Of a stretch of 64,000 nucleotides of DNA, positions 1-9,213 are shown piece by piece (the first letter of the stretch is position 1; each line of letters starts with the position of its first letter). The translations under genes and the position numbers were made by a program. A model generated the notes under the pieces. It was not told where the DNA came from, made no database searches, and worked only from the letters and a program-made list of their open reading frames with translations. Source of the DNA: Craspedostauros australis (taxonomy: Eukaryota; Bacillariophyta; Bacillariophyceae; Mastogloiales; Achnanthaceae); assembly GCA_026770025.1 (NCBI GenBank), contig JAMXDE010000003.1:3658001-3722000 (forward strand). The letters are read 5' to 3'.

Positions 1-130
1 GATTGCTCTCTCCTTTCACCACAAACCCGCAGGTTCTCCACATCCTCTCACTCTTGCAACTGCTGAGTCGCAAACTATCAGCCCTCTGCACCCAACGCAC
101 GCAAATGCTCACGTACAAACATGCAGAACG

Positions 131-454
131 ATGAATCGTGACATAGGCCACAGTCACGGCACAAACGACGATACTTCAAACGATGAAGACGATGATGGAC
201 TGCTCGTAGACACAGATTTCCAAATATCTATCCCGACACGCCCGCCATCATGTCTCCTCCGACGCCGGCGCCTATCTGGAATCTCCGTCAGGCAAAACAC
301 GCTCCACGCCGCTTCCGCCTCGGACATCGTTCTGGTCTTCTACTGTACTTCTGATCCGTCCGACACGGTGACGGCGGATGTTGCCACCACGACGTTGACC
401 GTTTCATCGTCGAGAAGGGAGGTAAACTGCCGGTGCTTCAGCGAGTGCGCCTGA
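131..454 (+). CDS. possible small hypothetical protein (107 aa), doubtful
   Basis: An open frame starts at an ATG at 131 and ends about 70 bp before the 3' end of the convergent gene at 522. It has a short acidic run (NDEDDDG) near residue 18, then an Arg-rich patch (RRRRLSG), and no domain I recognise. Codon choice gives no clear coding signal, and it could equally be the first exon of an unresolved gene or chance. The rest of the first 521 bp shows nothing else I can support. Confidence 0.2.
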   Translation: MNRDIGHSHGTNDDTSNDEDDDGLLVDTDFQISIPTRPPSCLLRRRRLSGISVRQNTLHAASASDIVLVFYCTSDPSDTVTADVATTTLTVSSSRREVNCRCFSECA

Positions 455-521
455 GAGGGACAAACGAAGCTAAACCAAATGCAAAGATCCTGAATCCAAG
501 CCTCTTTTGCTCAGAGTTTGC

Positions 522-2252
522 TCATCGCGGAAATCCAGCCCGTTTCTTGTTCTTGCTTTGTGCACGACGAGCGGCGCCGGGATTTGATGCCTTGCGCGCC
601 ACTTTGCAGCCTACGGTTCCATCCGGTGCCGCATTGGACCGCTGCGCCTTGTTTGCCGGCGACCGAGGTCGTCTTTTGACGGCTCTTGGCTTGCTGTCAC
701 TGGCACTTGTTTTGGCCTTCGTATTATGTTTGCGCATTTGCCTGTGCCAACGTTTGTGCTTCTTTGAGTGGTTGCTGCCCTCTACTGGCGGAGAACTAGT
801 GACGGCTATATCAGCGGTACCACTGTGCTCTGATTCATCTTGTTGATGCACAGTCAAGGGCGATGTCGACGCGGCGTAGAAGAGCTCAGCAATTTGCGGG
901 AACGTGATGGAGATGAATGGCATGAGGACATGCGGATTGTTGCGAACGAACGATTGCGAAAGAAGGAACGCGAGCGACTGCGTGTCCCATCTCTCCGCGA
1001 TGTGTTTCGCCGCTTTCACTATCGATGTTCGATATCGGTTGGCATCCAGCAAGGGCTCGATCTCATCGCAGAGGAAGTCGGTCCTGATGAAGCCGACCTC
1101 CAATTCCAGCTTGGTGAGGGTGAGGTTCTTCCTCAATGCGTCCAGCATCTTTTGTCGATGAGCTTCGCGCACGTCCACTGCGATCGGCCAGTCTTCGTCA
1201 TAAGGCTTAATCGCGTAGCTCAATTGGCGGAGCTTGTCATTGGCGACCAAAGCTACGAACCCATCGACGCACACGGTGATTGGAGCTATGCCTCTTAACT
1301 CAATGGTGTGAAGACTGTGGCTCCTCGCAATCTTTGGGAGGAGGATGCTCCAATCAGTACCTCCGTCGCCGCTGCGGATGAAGAGCTTACGAACGCTCTG
1401 GCAGTGTTCGATGCCATCGGCCAGATATGTCGCGTCGATGTTGCAAAAGTATAGTGTGATGGATTCGAGGATGCAGGCGGAAGACTTGAGGCGCCTGCAC
1501 AAGCGCTCTCCGCGGTCATCAAACACGCAAACCTCCATGTGGATCCTGTTGTGCTGGACCATCCAATCGGACAGATCTTCGCTGATGTTGTAACAACGGT
1601 ACATCTCGAAAAGATGAAGCGACGATCGAGGCTGGGTGACTACCAGCGACCCAGGTAGGCCTGAGATGAGATAACCCGGGGTGCAAGCCTTGGGGTTTGG
1701 TGGTGAGTTGCCTAGCAGCAGCAACAGCCCTTCCATGACAGATCGGTGGCTTCGAGTTAGTCTATCGTGGTGCTCGTACTTGTAACTGACAACGAGAGAG
1801 TCGTTGAAGCGAATGTGACTACCGTAGGTCGGATCTTCCCCGAGGCCGTCGTATGTCAGGACGATGGGCCCGATCGAGACGCAGTCGCATTCGTCAACGA
1901 CGCTCTTGAATTGATTCCACGTGAAGCCACGCTTGTGGAGGAGTTCCCAATCACCATCTCGCACATCCAGCTTGAAGCAGGAGAACCTATGGCTATTGGA
2001 TTTCCTGATCCGTTTCTTGAGATTCAGGCGCTGCCACAGTAATTCGAAGTGAGCATCCTCTTGAAGTTGTGGAGTGACTGTTGCCATTGTCGTTGCCATT
2101 GTCACTGTCGTTGTCGTTGTCGTTGTCGTTGCATCTGGTGCTGCATCTGATGTTATCGATTCCAACGACAGGGTTCCTTCTGTTCTCTCTTCCCTCTCTT
2201 GATGTCTGAGTCCTCGTACTGTTTGGGACGATAGTTGTCCTGAGGTGGGCAT
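522..2252 (-). CDS. hypothetical RNI/leucine-rich-repeat-like protein
   Basis: This encodes a protein of 576 aa. The open frame continues upstream to about 2330 but only with a non-ATG codon, so I start at the first ATG (MPTSGQ) at 2252. After a Ser/Thr-rich leader with a run of eight Thr (GTCGTT repeat in the DNA), the middle (about residues 200-420) shows irregular Leu-rich strands spaced like RNI/LRR repeats, e.g. LESITLYFCNID and LTLTKLELEVGF. These resemble the many LRR-like hypothetical proteins of diatoms. The last 80 residues are strongly basic (KKHKRWHRQMRKH, AVKRRPRS), suggesting nuclear or nucleic-acid association. No catalytic motif, signal peptide or membrane span is visible. It is divergent from HBS1, with 493 bp between the two ATGs. 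The LRR assignment is an inference from spacing; function is unknown. Confidence 0.68.
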   Translation of the reverse strand: MPTSGQLSSQTVRGLRHQEREERTEGTLSLESITSDAAPDATTTTTTTTVTMATTMATVTPQLQEDAHFELLWQRLNLKKRIRKSNSHRFSCFKLDVRDGDWELLHKRGFTWNQFKSVVDECDCVSIGPIVLTYDGLGEDPTYGSHIRFNDSLVVSYKYEHHDRLTRSHRSVMEGLLLLLGNSPPNPKACTPGYLISGLPGSLVVTQPRSSLHLFEMYRCYNISEDLSDWMVQHNRIHMEVCVFDDRGERLCRRLKSSACILESITLYFCNIDATYLADGIEHCQSVRKLFIRSGDGGTDWSILLPKIARSHSLHTIELRGIAPITVCVDGFVALVANDKLRQLSYAIKPYDEDWPIAVDVREAHRQKMLDALRKNLTLTKLELEVGFIRTDFLCDEIEPLLDANRYRTSIVKAAKHIAERWDTQSLAFLLSQSFVRNNPHVLMPFISITFPQIAELFYAASTSPLTVHQQDESEHSGTADIAVTSSPPVEGSNHSKKHKRWHRQMRKHNTKAKTSASDSKPRAVKRRPRSPANKAQRSNAAPDGTVGCKVARKASNPGAARRAQSKNKKRAGFPR

Positions 2253-2745
2253 TGCGCGCAATGTGAGAGAATCCTGAGAGAACCCATCAAACAAAACGGA
2301 GGGAAGCCCCAGAAACGCGCGAAAGCACACAGCAATCGTTGAAGAGCTCCAGTCATGTCGTGGATGTCTATAACGGGACCGATAGTAGTGGTTGAGTCAC
2401 GCCATCCTCAACCCATCAACAACAATCCGCACGATTGCGAGAAAGCCATCCTCCGAGATCCCAGGGTGGAGGCAGGTTGCGCGATGATGATGTTGGCATC
2501 CATAGTAGTAGTCGTACCCTCTCTCTGCAGAGTATGCAAAGTATTAGTACTTGTGCCCACCCACTGTATTCACAGACCCCGTCCCATTGCCAAGCACATT
2601 GCTCTTTTCGTTAGAAAGCAAGAGTGAAGGTGAAGGTGAAGGTATTGGAGTCGAAGTTAACGGCTTGAATCGCAGGAATTGAGAGGCACACGATACGTTC
2701 CTTCAAAGGCGGACGCTCATTCAGAGAGGCAGAAGAGAGAGAGAG
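2253..2745. other. divergent intergenic spacer / shared promoter region
   Basis: 493 bp between the ATGs of the LRR-like gene (-) and HBS1 (+). It must hold both promoters. It contains one copy of the dispersed motif TAGTCGTA (2509-2516), a purine-rich GAAGGTGAAGGTGAAGG stretch near 2628, and GAGAGAGAGAG directly before the HBS1 ATG. No TATA box could be assigned with confidence. Confidence 0.5.
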
Positions 2746-5147
2746 ATGTCGAGGCATCGATTTGTGAGGAATCTGGTGGAGGACGACTACTATGATGGCT
2801 ACGATGATGACGACTACTACGATGAGGATGACTACTATGACGATCACGACAACACGAACTACAACAAGAGCAATACAAGCAGCAATAAAAGCAGCAACAA
2901 CAGCAGCAAAGCGTCGGGCTCTACTTCGGGCCCTGGTGTATCATCATCATCGGTGAAGGCATCCGCGACGGCATCCGCGACAGCGTCATCCACGACGTAT
3001 GCGCAACCCGTCGGTTATGCTCCCAAGAAAGCACCAAAGCCAGCACCAACGCCAGCGTCCTCTGCCGGAGTATCGAAGCCTCCGCCAGGATGGGGCAAAC
3101 CGTCCGCTCCTGCTCCTGCGACGACGAAAGCTGCGAGCAAACCTGGGATCAGCGCGCCGCCGGTGGGTTGGGGGAAACCAGGAGGTTCCAAAGCTGCAGC
3201 AGCGAATGCCGCGAATCAAAAGCCGTCGTCTGCTGGAGTATCGAAGCCACCACCGGGTTGGGGCAAACCTGGCAAGGCCCAATCCAATCCATCAAACCGG
3301 TCCCAAACGAAAGCTGCTCCTGCTGTTGCGAGCGGGGTCATGAAACCTCCAGCAGGTTGGGGCAAGCCCGGCCAATCCAAAGCCAAGCCATCCTCGGCGC
3401 CGGCAACACCCACAAAGTCGAAACCTGCATCTACAACCACACCCACGTCCACATCGAAATCAACCAACGCATCGAGCAAGTGGAATCGTCCTATCCCGGA
3501 AGCGCTCAGAACGAACACCACCAGCCAGCTGTCGATGGTTGTGCTGGGGCATGTGGATGCTGGCAAGTCCACGCTCATGGGGCAGCTGCTCATCCAGGTC
3601 GGCCAAGTATCCAAACGCATTGCAAGCAAGACCAACCTCGCGTGGTTGCTGGACGAAGATGAAAGCGAGCGAGAGCACGGCGTCACCATGCAGATCGGGA
3701 CCAAATCATTCACAACTCCCAAGCACGATATCATCATCTTGGATTCTCCGGGACACGCGGACTACATCCCCATCATGATCACCGGTGCGGCGCAGGCAGA
3801 CGTCGCCATCCTGGTCGTTCCGGCGACGCGGGGTGAATTCGAAGCTGGATTTGAGCACGGCCAGACGAAGGAGCACATCCTCTTGGCGCGTGGTTTGGGC
3901 GTCACACAAATCATCGTCGCCATCAACAAGCTCGACGTCATCGGGTGGGATCAAGGGAGATACGAGCAGATCAAGCACGATGTGACGAGTTACCTGCTGC
4001 AGCAACAGTTCGGCCCAAAGCGCATTCGGTTCGTCCCGCTGAGTGGATTGACAGGCGAGAACGTCAAATCTGTGTCATCCACAGCAGAAATCAAAGAGAA
4101 GTTGCAATCCTGGTACACGGGCCCCACCTTGCTGGAAGCCATCAACACCTTTCAACCAGCCAATCGACACCTCGGTACGTCATCTGGGCTTGTTTTGCCC
4201 CTGCGCCTGTGTTCGGGCATCTTCTGTTGCGCATGTGGAACGAGGACTGACGGAAATTGGACAATCACAAGAAGCATTGCACAAGTATTGCACCATGCAA
4301 TATGTTGCACGATGTGAATATGAATATGAATTCGTTCTCACACTATTGCCAACTTGCGTAATGTATCTTCAACATCAATGCTACGGAATCCTCCAATCGA
4401 TAACTCCGTCGCACATTCTTGAACGGGTGTCCTGCTATGGTGCACACAACAACAGACAAGCCATTCCGATTCATCATCACAGACATGTCCGCCGAAGGCA
4501 AAGGTGTCGCTGTGCGGGGACGTGTCGTGCAGGGGTTCTGCCGAATCGGCGATCGGTGCAACGTGCTGCCAATCGGTGACGCGGTTACCGTATCGAAGCT
4601 GGAGCATTTGCAACCTCCATCGGGGGCGGGACAGAGCGATTCTGTCTCTTTGGATCGTCTTTCCATTGCGCAGGCAGGTGATACGGTCGAGTTCCTCGTC
4701 ACAGGCATTGACGTCCTGCGTTTGTCCGTGGGCAGCTTGTTGGTGCCGTCCGATCTCACCTTCCATCCGAGGATATCGAAGAAGGCGCAGGTCAAGGTCG
4801 TTGTCCGAGATGCGCTGAAGATACCGATCATCCGCGGCAGTCAGGTGCTGTTTCACATGCACAGCTTGAACATCCCGTGCACTTTCTCCAAACTGATATC
4901 CGTGGATGCAATGCCGTCCAGCGCATCCACAACCTCAGCAGCAGCATCCAAATCAACCGCAGGCAATGGATCTGCGAAGCCTCGCAAGCCACGTTCACTC
5001 CCCAGCGGATGCACCGCCACGGCAGAAATCACGCTGCAGGAGTCCATCTGTTTGGAACAGTTCGCGCATTGCCGCGCGCTGGGTCGCTTCGTCCTGAGGC
5101 GTGGCGGCGACACAATCGCTGTTGGCATCGTCGATTCTGTGCTATGA
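2746..5147 (+). CDS. HBS1: HBS1-like ribosome-rescue translational GTPase (two exons)
   Basis: HBS1 binds Dom34/Pelota and, as its GTP form, delivers it to the empty A site of stalled ribosomes for rescue in the cytosol. The coding sequence is join(2746..4174, 4456..5147), 706 aa. The N-terminus MSRHRFVRNL plus an Asp/Tyr-rich stretch matches the HBS1 N-terminal arm (MxRHRNVR type) rather than eRF3 or eEF1A. A linker with four PPxGWGKP motifs (residues 111-208) precedes the GTPase domain: G1 GHVDAGKST (268-276), switch GVTM (312-315), G3 DSPGH (333-337), G4 NKLD (394-397). After the intron come beta-barrel domain 2 (KPFRFIITDM) and domain 3, ending GRFVLRRGGDTIAVGIVDS. Splicing makes the diagnostic RHLDKPFRF join exactly. 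A Ser/Ala-rich insertion sits in domain 3 (DNA about 4910-4990). The family call is firm. Confidence 0.94.
3076..3369 (+). repeat. four PPxGWGKP motifs in the HBS1 linker
   Basis: Within the HBS1 N-terminal arm, PPPGWGKP, PPVGWGKP, PPPGWGKP and PPAGWGKP occur at residues 112-119, 138-145, 168-175 and 201-208, separated by Ala/Ser/Pro/Lys-rich linkers of similar length. The PPGW core is of the type bound by GYF domains. The DNA copies have diverged, so the amino-acid motif rather than the nucleotide repeat seems conserved. Confidence 0.85.
4175..4455 (+). other. HBS1 spliceosomal intron, 281 bp, phase 1
   Basis: The donor is CTCG|GTACGT (4171-4180) and the acceptor AACAACAG|ACAAG ending at 4455. 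Joining G4174 to AC4456-4457 gives GAC (Asp) and restores the conserved RHLDKPFRFIITD across domains 1 and 2. The intervening sequence has in-frame stops and no conservation to the family. It is the only intron in the window that I could place precisely. Confidence 0.9.
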
Positions 5148-5696
5148 TCGATCACGTGAGGGGCTGACGGGGTTGGTGGATGAACTAACGAACTGATAAA
5201 CTGTTTAACGACGGATGGTGGAGGTCATCAAACCGCAAGGATTTCCATTGGGGATAACCACTATTTTCCCCACATTCAGTCAGCGCTCGTTCTAGAGAGA
5301 GAGACGTCCTCAATACAATAGGATTAATACGTGCGCTTGAGTGAATAGTCGTACGATTACTTGTTTGGCATCCTGCATTCGCGCGGAAGTCCACGATTTC
5401 TACAACATGTTTTCGGTCATCGTGTTGAAATGACACGGTTCCGTCTGTCCATCCTCGCGGCCACCAATCAGGTCTGAATCCAAAAAATGAGGCCAATCAA
5501 CCAACGACAGAACATCACATGATGAGAAACAAGGAGGGAGCACGCTGCGAATACTCATGCCAAGGGCACACACCTTCTCATAGTAGTACGACTACCAAAC
5601 CTCCACTTCTTATACTATCCTGCTCCACACACAACCGATCAAGCCGCACAACACAACATAGCAAGAACACGCTCAAGCTTGAGCTCAAACGTCAGC
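5148..5696. other. intergenic spacer HBS1-JMJD6
   Basis: 549 bp between HBS1 and the next gene on the same strand; it should contain the HBS1 3' UTR and the JMJD6 promoter. Two copies of the dispersed motif lie here, TAGTCGTA at 5346-5353 and TACGACTAC at 5587-5595, the second about 105 bp before the JMJD6 ATG. No gene is seen. Confidence 0.5.
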
Positions 5697-7283
5697 ATGG
5701 AAGATTCGAGATCAATCTTCCTGTCGCCCGACGAGCGGTACGATGTCTGGGCAGTCAAGAGCTCCGAGCGACCGTACTTGCTGAATGTCACGTTCGATGC
5801 AAATCCTTACAACGTGGACAGCATCATTCATCCTGAAGACGGGGCACATGCTGACCCTTCTCAACTGTTGACAACATGTCGACAGGGAACTGCGAAGGGT
5901 ACGGGCGCGGCCGAGGAAAAGAAAGTGGATGTTGATGATGACAGCGATACCGATGACGCGCAAGACCAAGCAATGCACCAACCGCAACAGAAGCAACAGG
6001 AGCATGAGAGCATAGACAACAGCGACGGCAACGCCGACGAAGAGGAAGTTCTCCCGCTGATGGATGGATGTGACATTGCGGGCTGGAGGAATCAACGTCT
6101 CGTTCCCATCGATCATTCGTTGCAACCCACTCGTGCAAGCACAATCATGGCCACCCTCAACGTGGGTCCTGGATGTGCGTTATTGCGAAGGGAATCGCAG
6201 CTGCCTTGCCTTTCAAGTCGATACCTTCGAAATTGGAAGAATTTGCAGCAGCTGTTCCTCGAGGAACCGCAGACCAGTCGCAGGGCCCAACGCATTCCCG
6301 CAACGATTGCGCGTGCGTTGCCGGCGAATCCTTGGTTCGAATGCGACAACGTTCCCGTCATTCTGGACGGTCTGGCGCAGGATTGGAATGCAATGCGGAC
6401 GTGCCGATGGGAGGAGCTCGTGAGACGGTACGGGCATTGCAATTGGCGCTTTTCGGATACGCACGGGATCTGTATGACGCTCGCGACGTACGACACGTAC
6501 ACCAACACGATGGAAGGTCTGATGGATGATGCGCCGTTGGCCATCTACGATTCGGAGCTGGTGGACGAGTACGACAACGAAGATGAGGATGGCATCGACC
6601 GTCGGTCACTTTGGGATGATTACGCAACGCCCAGGTGCTTTTCCGTCGATCTATTCGAGTGTCTGGACGTACAGAGCGAAGGGCGAAGCCCTGACGACGG
6701 AAGTGTCGATGCTGGCGACAGCAGTCGCGGCGAGGATAGCAACAGCAATAGTGATTGCAACGACGGCGCTGACGACAGCGATATCGATAGTGTTGGTGAT
6801 AGTGACGGCGAAGAAGGCACCCAACGGCCACCGTATCGCTGGATATTGATGGGGCCAGCACGGTCTGGAACTGGTCTTCATGTCGATCCGCTTGGCACGC
6901 ACGCTTGGGTGACGATCGTCGAAGGTATCAAACGATGGGTGCTGTTCCCGCCCACCGTTGACAAGGAAGCAATCGGCATGCAGGAGCCGCAAATCCCCTC
7001 CGCGATTTGGTTTGCCTCGTGGTATCCGAAAGTAATGAAGCGGTACGGCAATGTTGCCATCGAGGTGCTGCAGCGGCCCGGCGAGACGGTCTACGTGCCT
7101 GCTGGATGGCCGCACTTGGTGCTCAATCTGGAACGGACAGTCGCGTTGACAGAAAACTACGCCACAGAATTCCCCACGTGGCAACGGTTGAGAGATGCGG
7201 TCCAACGAGAGGAGTCCGACATGTTCCACGTTTGGATTCAACACATGAGACACCAGAAGCCTCATCTGTTTGCAATGGAGTGA
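5697..7283 (+). CDS. JMJD6: JMJD6-type JmjC 2-oxoglutarate/Fe(II) oxygenase
   Basis: JMJD6 is a nuclear Fe(II)/2-oxoglutarate oxygenase that hydroxylates lysines of splicing factors; arginine demethylation has also been claimed. The product is 528 aa from the first ATG at 5697; the frame extends a few codons upstream only through a TTG. The JmjC core is strongly JMJD6-like: RPPYRW then GPARSGTGLHVDPLGTHAW, with iron ligands H395, D397 and H473 (GWPHLVLNLE) and the probable 2-oxoglutarate Lys412 in EGIKRWVLFPP. The upstream part holds a JMJD6-like DLFECLD segment. A Ser/Asp-rich acidic insertion of about 50 residues separates DLFECLD from RPPYRW, and a second acidic/Gln-rich region lies at about residues 70-120. 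The catalytic triad is intact, so activity is likely; the exact substrate is not shown by the sequence. Confidence 0.9.
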   Translation: MEDSRSIFLSPDERYDVWAVKSSERPYLLNVTFDANPYNVDSIIHPEDGAHADPSQLLTTCRQGTAKGTGAAEEKKVDVDDDSDTDDAQDQAMHQPQQKQQEHESIDNSDGNADEEEVLPLMDGCDIAGWRNQRLVPIDHSLQPTRASTIMATLNVGPGCALLRRESQLPCLSSRYLRNWKNLQQLFLEEPQTSRRAQRIPATIARALPANPWFECDNVPVILDGLAQDWNAMRTCRWEELVRRYGHCNWRFSDTHGICMTLATYDTYTNTMEGLMDDAPLAIYDSELVDEYDNEDEDGIDRRSLWDDYATPRCFSVDLFECLDVQSEGRSPDDGSVDAGDSSRGEDSNSNSDCNDGADDSDIDSVGDSDGEEGTQRPPYRWILMGPARSGTGLHVDPLGTHAWVTIVEGIKRWVLFPPTVDKEAIGMQEPQIPSAIWFASWYPKVMKRYGNVAIEVLQRPGETVYVPAGWPHLVLNLERTVALTENYATEFPTWQRLRDAVQREESDMFHVWIQHMRHQKPHLFAME

Positions 7284-7773
7284 AGAGCGTCATCATTTCT
7301 GCGCAGCAGATGAAGCTTTCCTTGCTCGACCTGTGCACAAGCGAGGGAATGATAGAGTGCAATGGTGTGAATGTGAATGTGAATGTGCACGTGCGAGTGG
7401 AGTCGAGTCAAGTCAAGTCGAGCATGATGATGCGAGCGAGCCTGCGGCGATCACTGCGGAACTGCTACGAATTGAATTGTACGCGGAATATGCTGTGCAT
7501 TGTGTGCTTGTGTGGTACTAGTGCTTATTCTTCTGGTGCAGGATGGCGAGGTGAGGTGAACTAGTATGGTGTGTTCTTTTTCGCACGAGTCCTCCTGTGC
7601 CTATGGTATAGTATGGTTCAAGTTGTGTTCGTTTATGTCCAATATCGTACGGGTATGTACGCTATATGCAGCTTGGTTTGGAGTGGCGGCCCAGATTCAT
7701 TGATGCCTTGTGCTACGAGTAGCGCGTTGTGGACCGGGCCACGTCGGGGATGCAGGCTCTTGGAGCAATTGGC
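7284..7773. other. convergent intergenic spacer
   Basis: 490 bp between the 3' ends of the JMJD6 gene (+) and the hypothetical gene at 7774 (-). It holds short GTGAATGTGAATGTG-type and GTCAAGTC-type repeats near 7365-7420 and GTAC-rich sequence near 7600-7670. No gene is visible. Confidence 0.4.
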
Positions 7774-8403
7774 TCAGCGTCGTTGGCTTTTGCAGCTGCC
7801 ATCGTTTTCGCAGTCGTTCATGCTTGGCATGTCCTCTTCGTCAGAACATTCACCATCACCGACCCATGGAATTGGCATGAAGAGAGCGCATCGGTTATCT
7901 GGACTCCTCACGATGGAATCCACGACCGACGTCCGAGGCGAAATACGCATGTGGAGCCTGTACATGGGGTAGTCGTCGCGACTGTGATGGCGTCTGCCGC
8001 CGCAACGTTGGGACGGCAAGGAGTCCAACGATGGGATGCAGATAGTGTTCGTGAGGGGGCGGAAGAGAGCATTCTTGCGGTACAACCCCGTCGGCCTGAG
8101 GAACGGTATGGAAGGCGCGCGGCGTTCAATCTCGATGCTGCGCATGCTCTCGACGTTCCCGCCGGGCTTCCGTTTGTCGGTATCGCCATTCTCGTCGTCT
8201 CTGCTGCTGGTGTCGTCGTATCCCGCTGACCTCTTTCGTTTCAATGGTGTACGGAATGCAGAGATGAAAGAGTGATGCTTCATTCCATGCATGTCGTCCA
8301 TTTGTTCTCTACAATGATTGTATGCGTCCATAGATTCGTCGCGTGTCTCATCAGGGACGAGTGCGGGTATGGACAGAACCATCGGTGAGGTGGGCGGCCC
8401 CAT
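7774..8403 (-). CDS. hypothetical protein, possibly nuclear (209 aa)
   Basis: The reading frame is open up to 8835, but the upstream 144 codons look like non-coding sequence, so I start at ATG 8403 (MGPPTSPMVL). The product has a basic patch TPLKRKRS (about residue 53) that could be a nuclear localisation signal, a Ser/Asp/Arg-rich centre (SSRDDENGDTDKRK) and an acidic C-terminal segment GECSDEEDMPS. I recognise no domain, transmembrane span or signal peptide. Its length and charge patterning are better than the neighbouring chance frames, but there is no independent support. It is convergent with the JMJD6 gene. It may also be a 3' exon of a longer gene. Confidence 0.42.
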   Translation of the reverse strand: MGPPTSPMVLSIPALVPDETRDESMDAYNHCREQMDDMHGMKHHSFISAFRTPLKRKRSAGYDDTSSRDDENGDTDKRKPGGNVESMRSIEIERRAPSIPFLRPTGLYRKNALFRPLTNTICIPSLDSLPSQRCGGRRHHSRDDYPMYRLHMRISPRTSVVDSIVRSPDNRCALFMPIPWVGDGECSDEEDMPSMNDCENDGSCKSQRR

Positions 8404-9155
8404 GGTGCTGCAGAACGTCACGTGCGTGTTCTTGATTCTTGATTCTTGGCCGCAGAAGCCTTGTGGGAATGGAATGAATGGATCGATGGGGTGGGTGGGA
8501 TCTTGGTTGGTGGTGCGAGTCGGTCGCTTGCCGTCATCAATGAGGCGGAGGGGGATGTCGATGGCTTTTGCACAGATGGATGAGCTGACGAATGGATGAA
8601 GGCTCGCGGAGTTGCTTGGTTGCTTTTCTTTGGATCCTCTTTGGCGCACCTTGCTTGCTTGCTTTCTTGTTTGTTCGGAGTATGGTACTAATGTGGGGAG
8701 GATGGAGGGAGTGACAGATGACCTTCCAACTTGTGACGCTCCCCTGTCGAAGCGCAGATAATGATCTCCCGCGATACATCTCCGATGTGGCGGAGTCACG
8801 CCCATCAGCCTCGTTTCCCACTGCCGCTTCTGCAACGACCCATTCGCACGCTTGACCGCACGCAGTTGGCGGCCAAGTGATTCTCGGCCAGCCTTCGCAA
8901 AATGTGACGCTTCCCAATACGTGAATCTTGGCTGTGGGAAGGTGAATGCAAAGAACAGCTGCGTGTCTTGCGAACAAGAATGGCGTCGCGAACATCATGT
9001 CACAAAGGGTCGCTTTGTCAACAACTATGCGTTCGCGCAGGCAGGTGAATTCGAAGAGGACGTTTGCACGTGGTGGAGTGACAACGAGTGATGGAGTGGT
9101 TGGGTGGTTGCACTCTCTCTTTCTCTCCGTCTGTCACTGTCTCTGGGGAGCCAGA

Positions 9156-9213
9156 GTGAGCGAGTGAGTGTTCTAACACTCAGTGCCAGTGAGCGAGTGT
9201 CAGTGAGCGAGTG
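9156..9213. repeat. GTGAGCGAGTG short repeat, three copies
   Basis: GTGAGCGAGTG occurs exactly at 9156-9166, 9189-9199 and 9203-9213. Between the first two copies, TGAGTGTT and AACACTCA form an 8-bp inverted repeat with a 2-bp centre. No gene is attached to it. Confidence 0.7.

Noticed and set aside
2253-2330. upstream extension of the LRR-like gene
   Set aside because: The only start is GTG; a eukaryotic gene should begin at ATG 2252.
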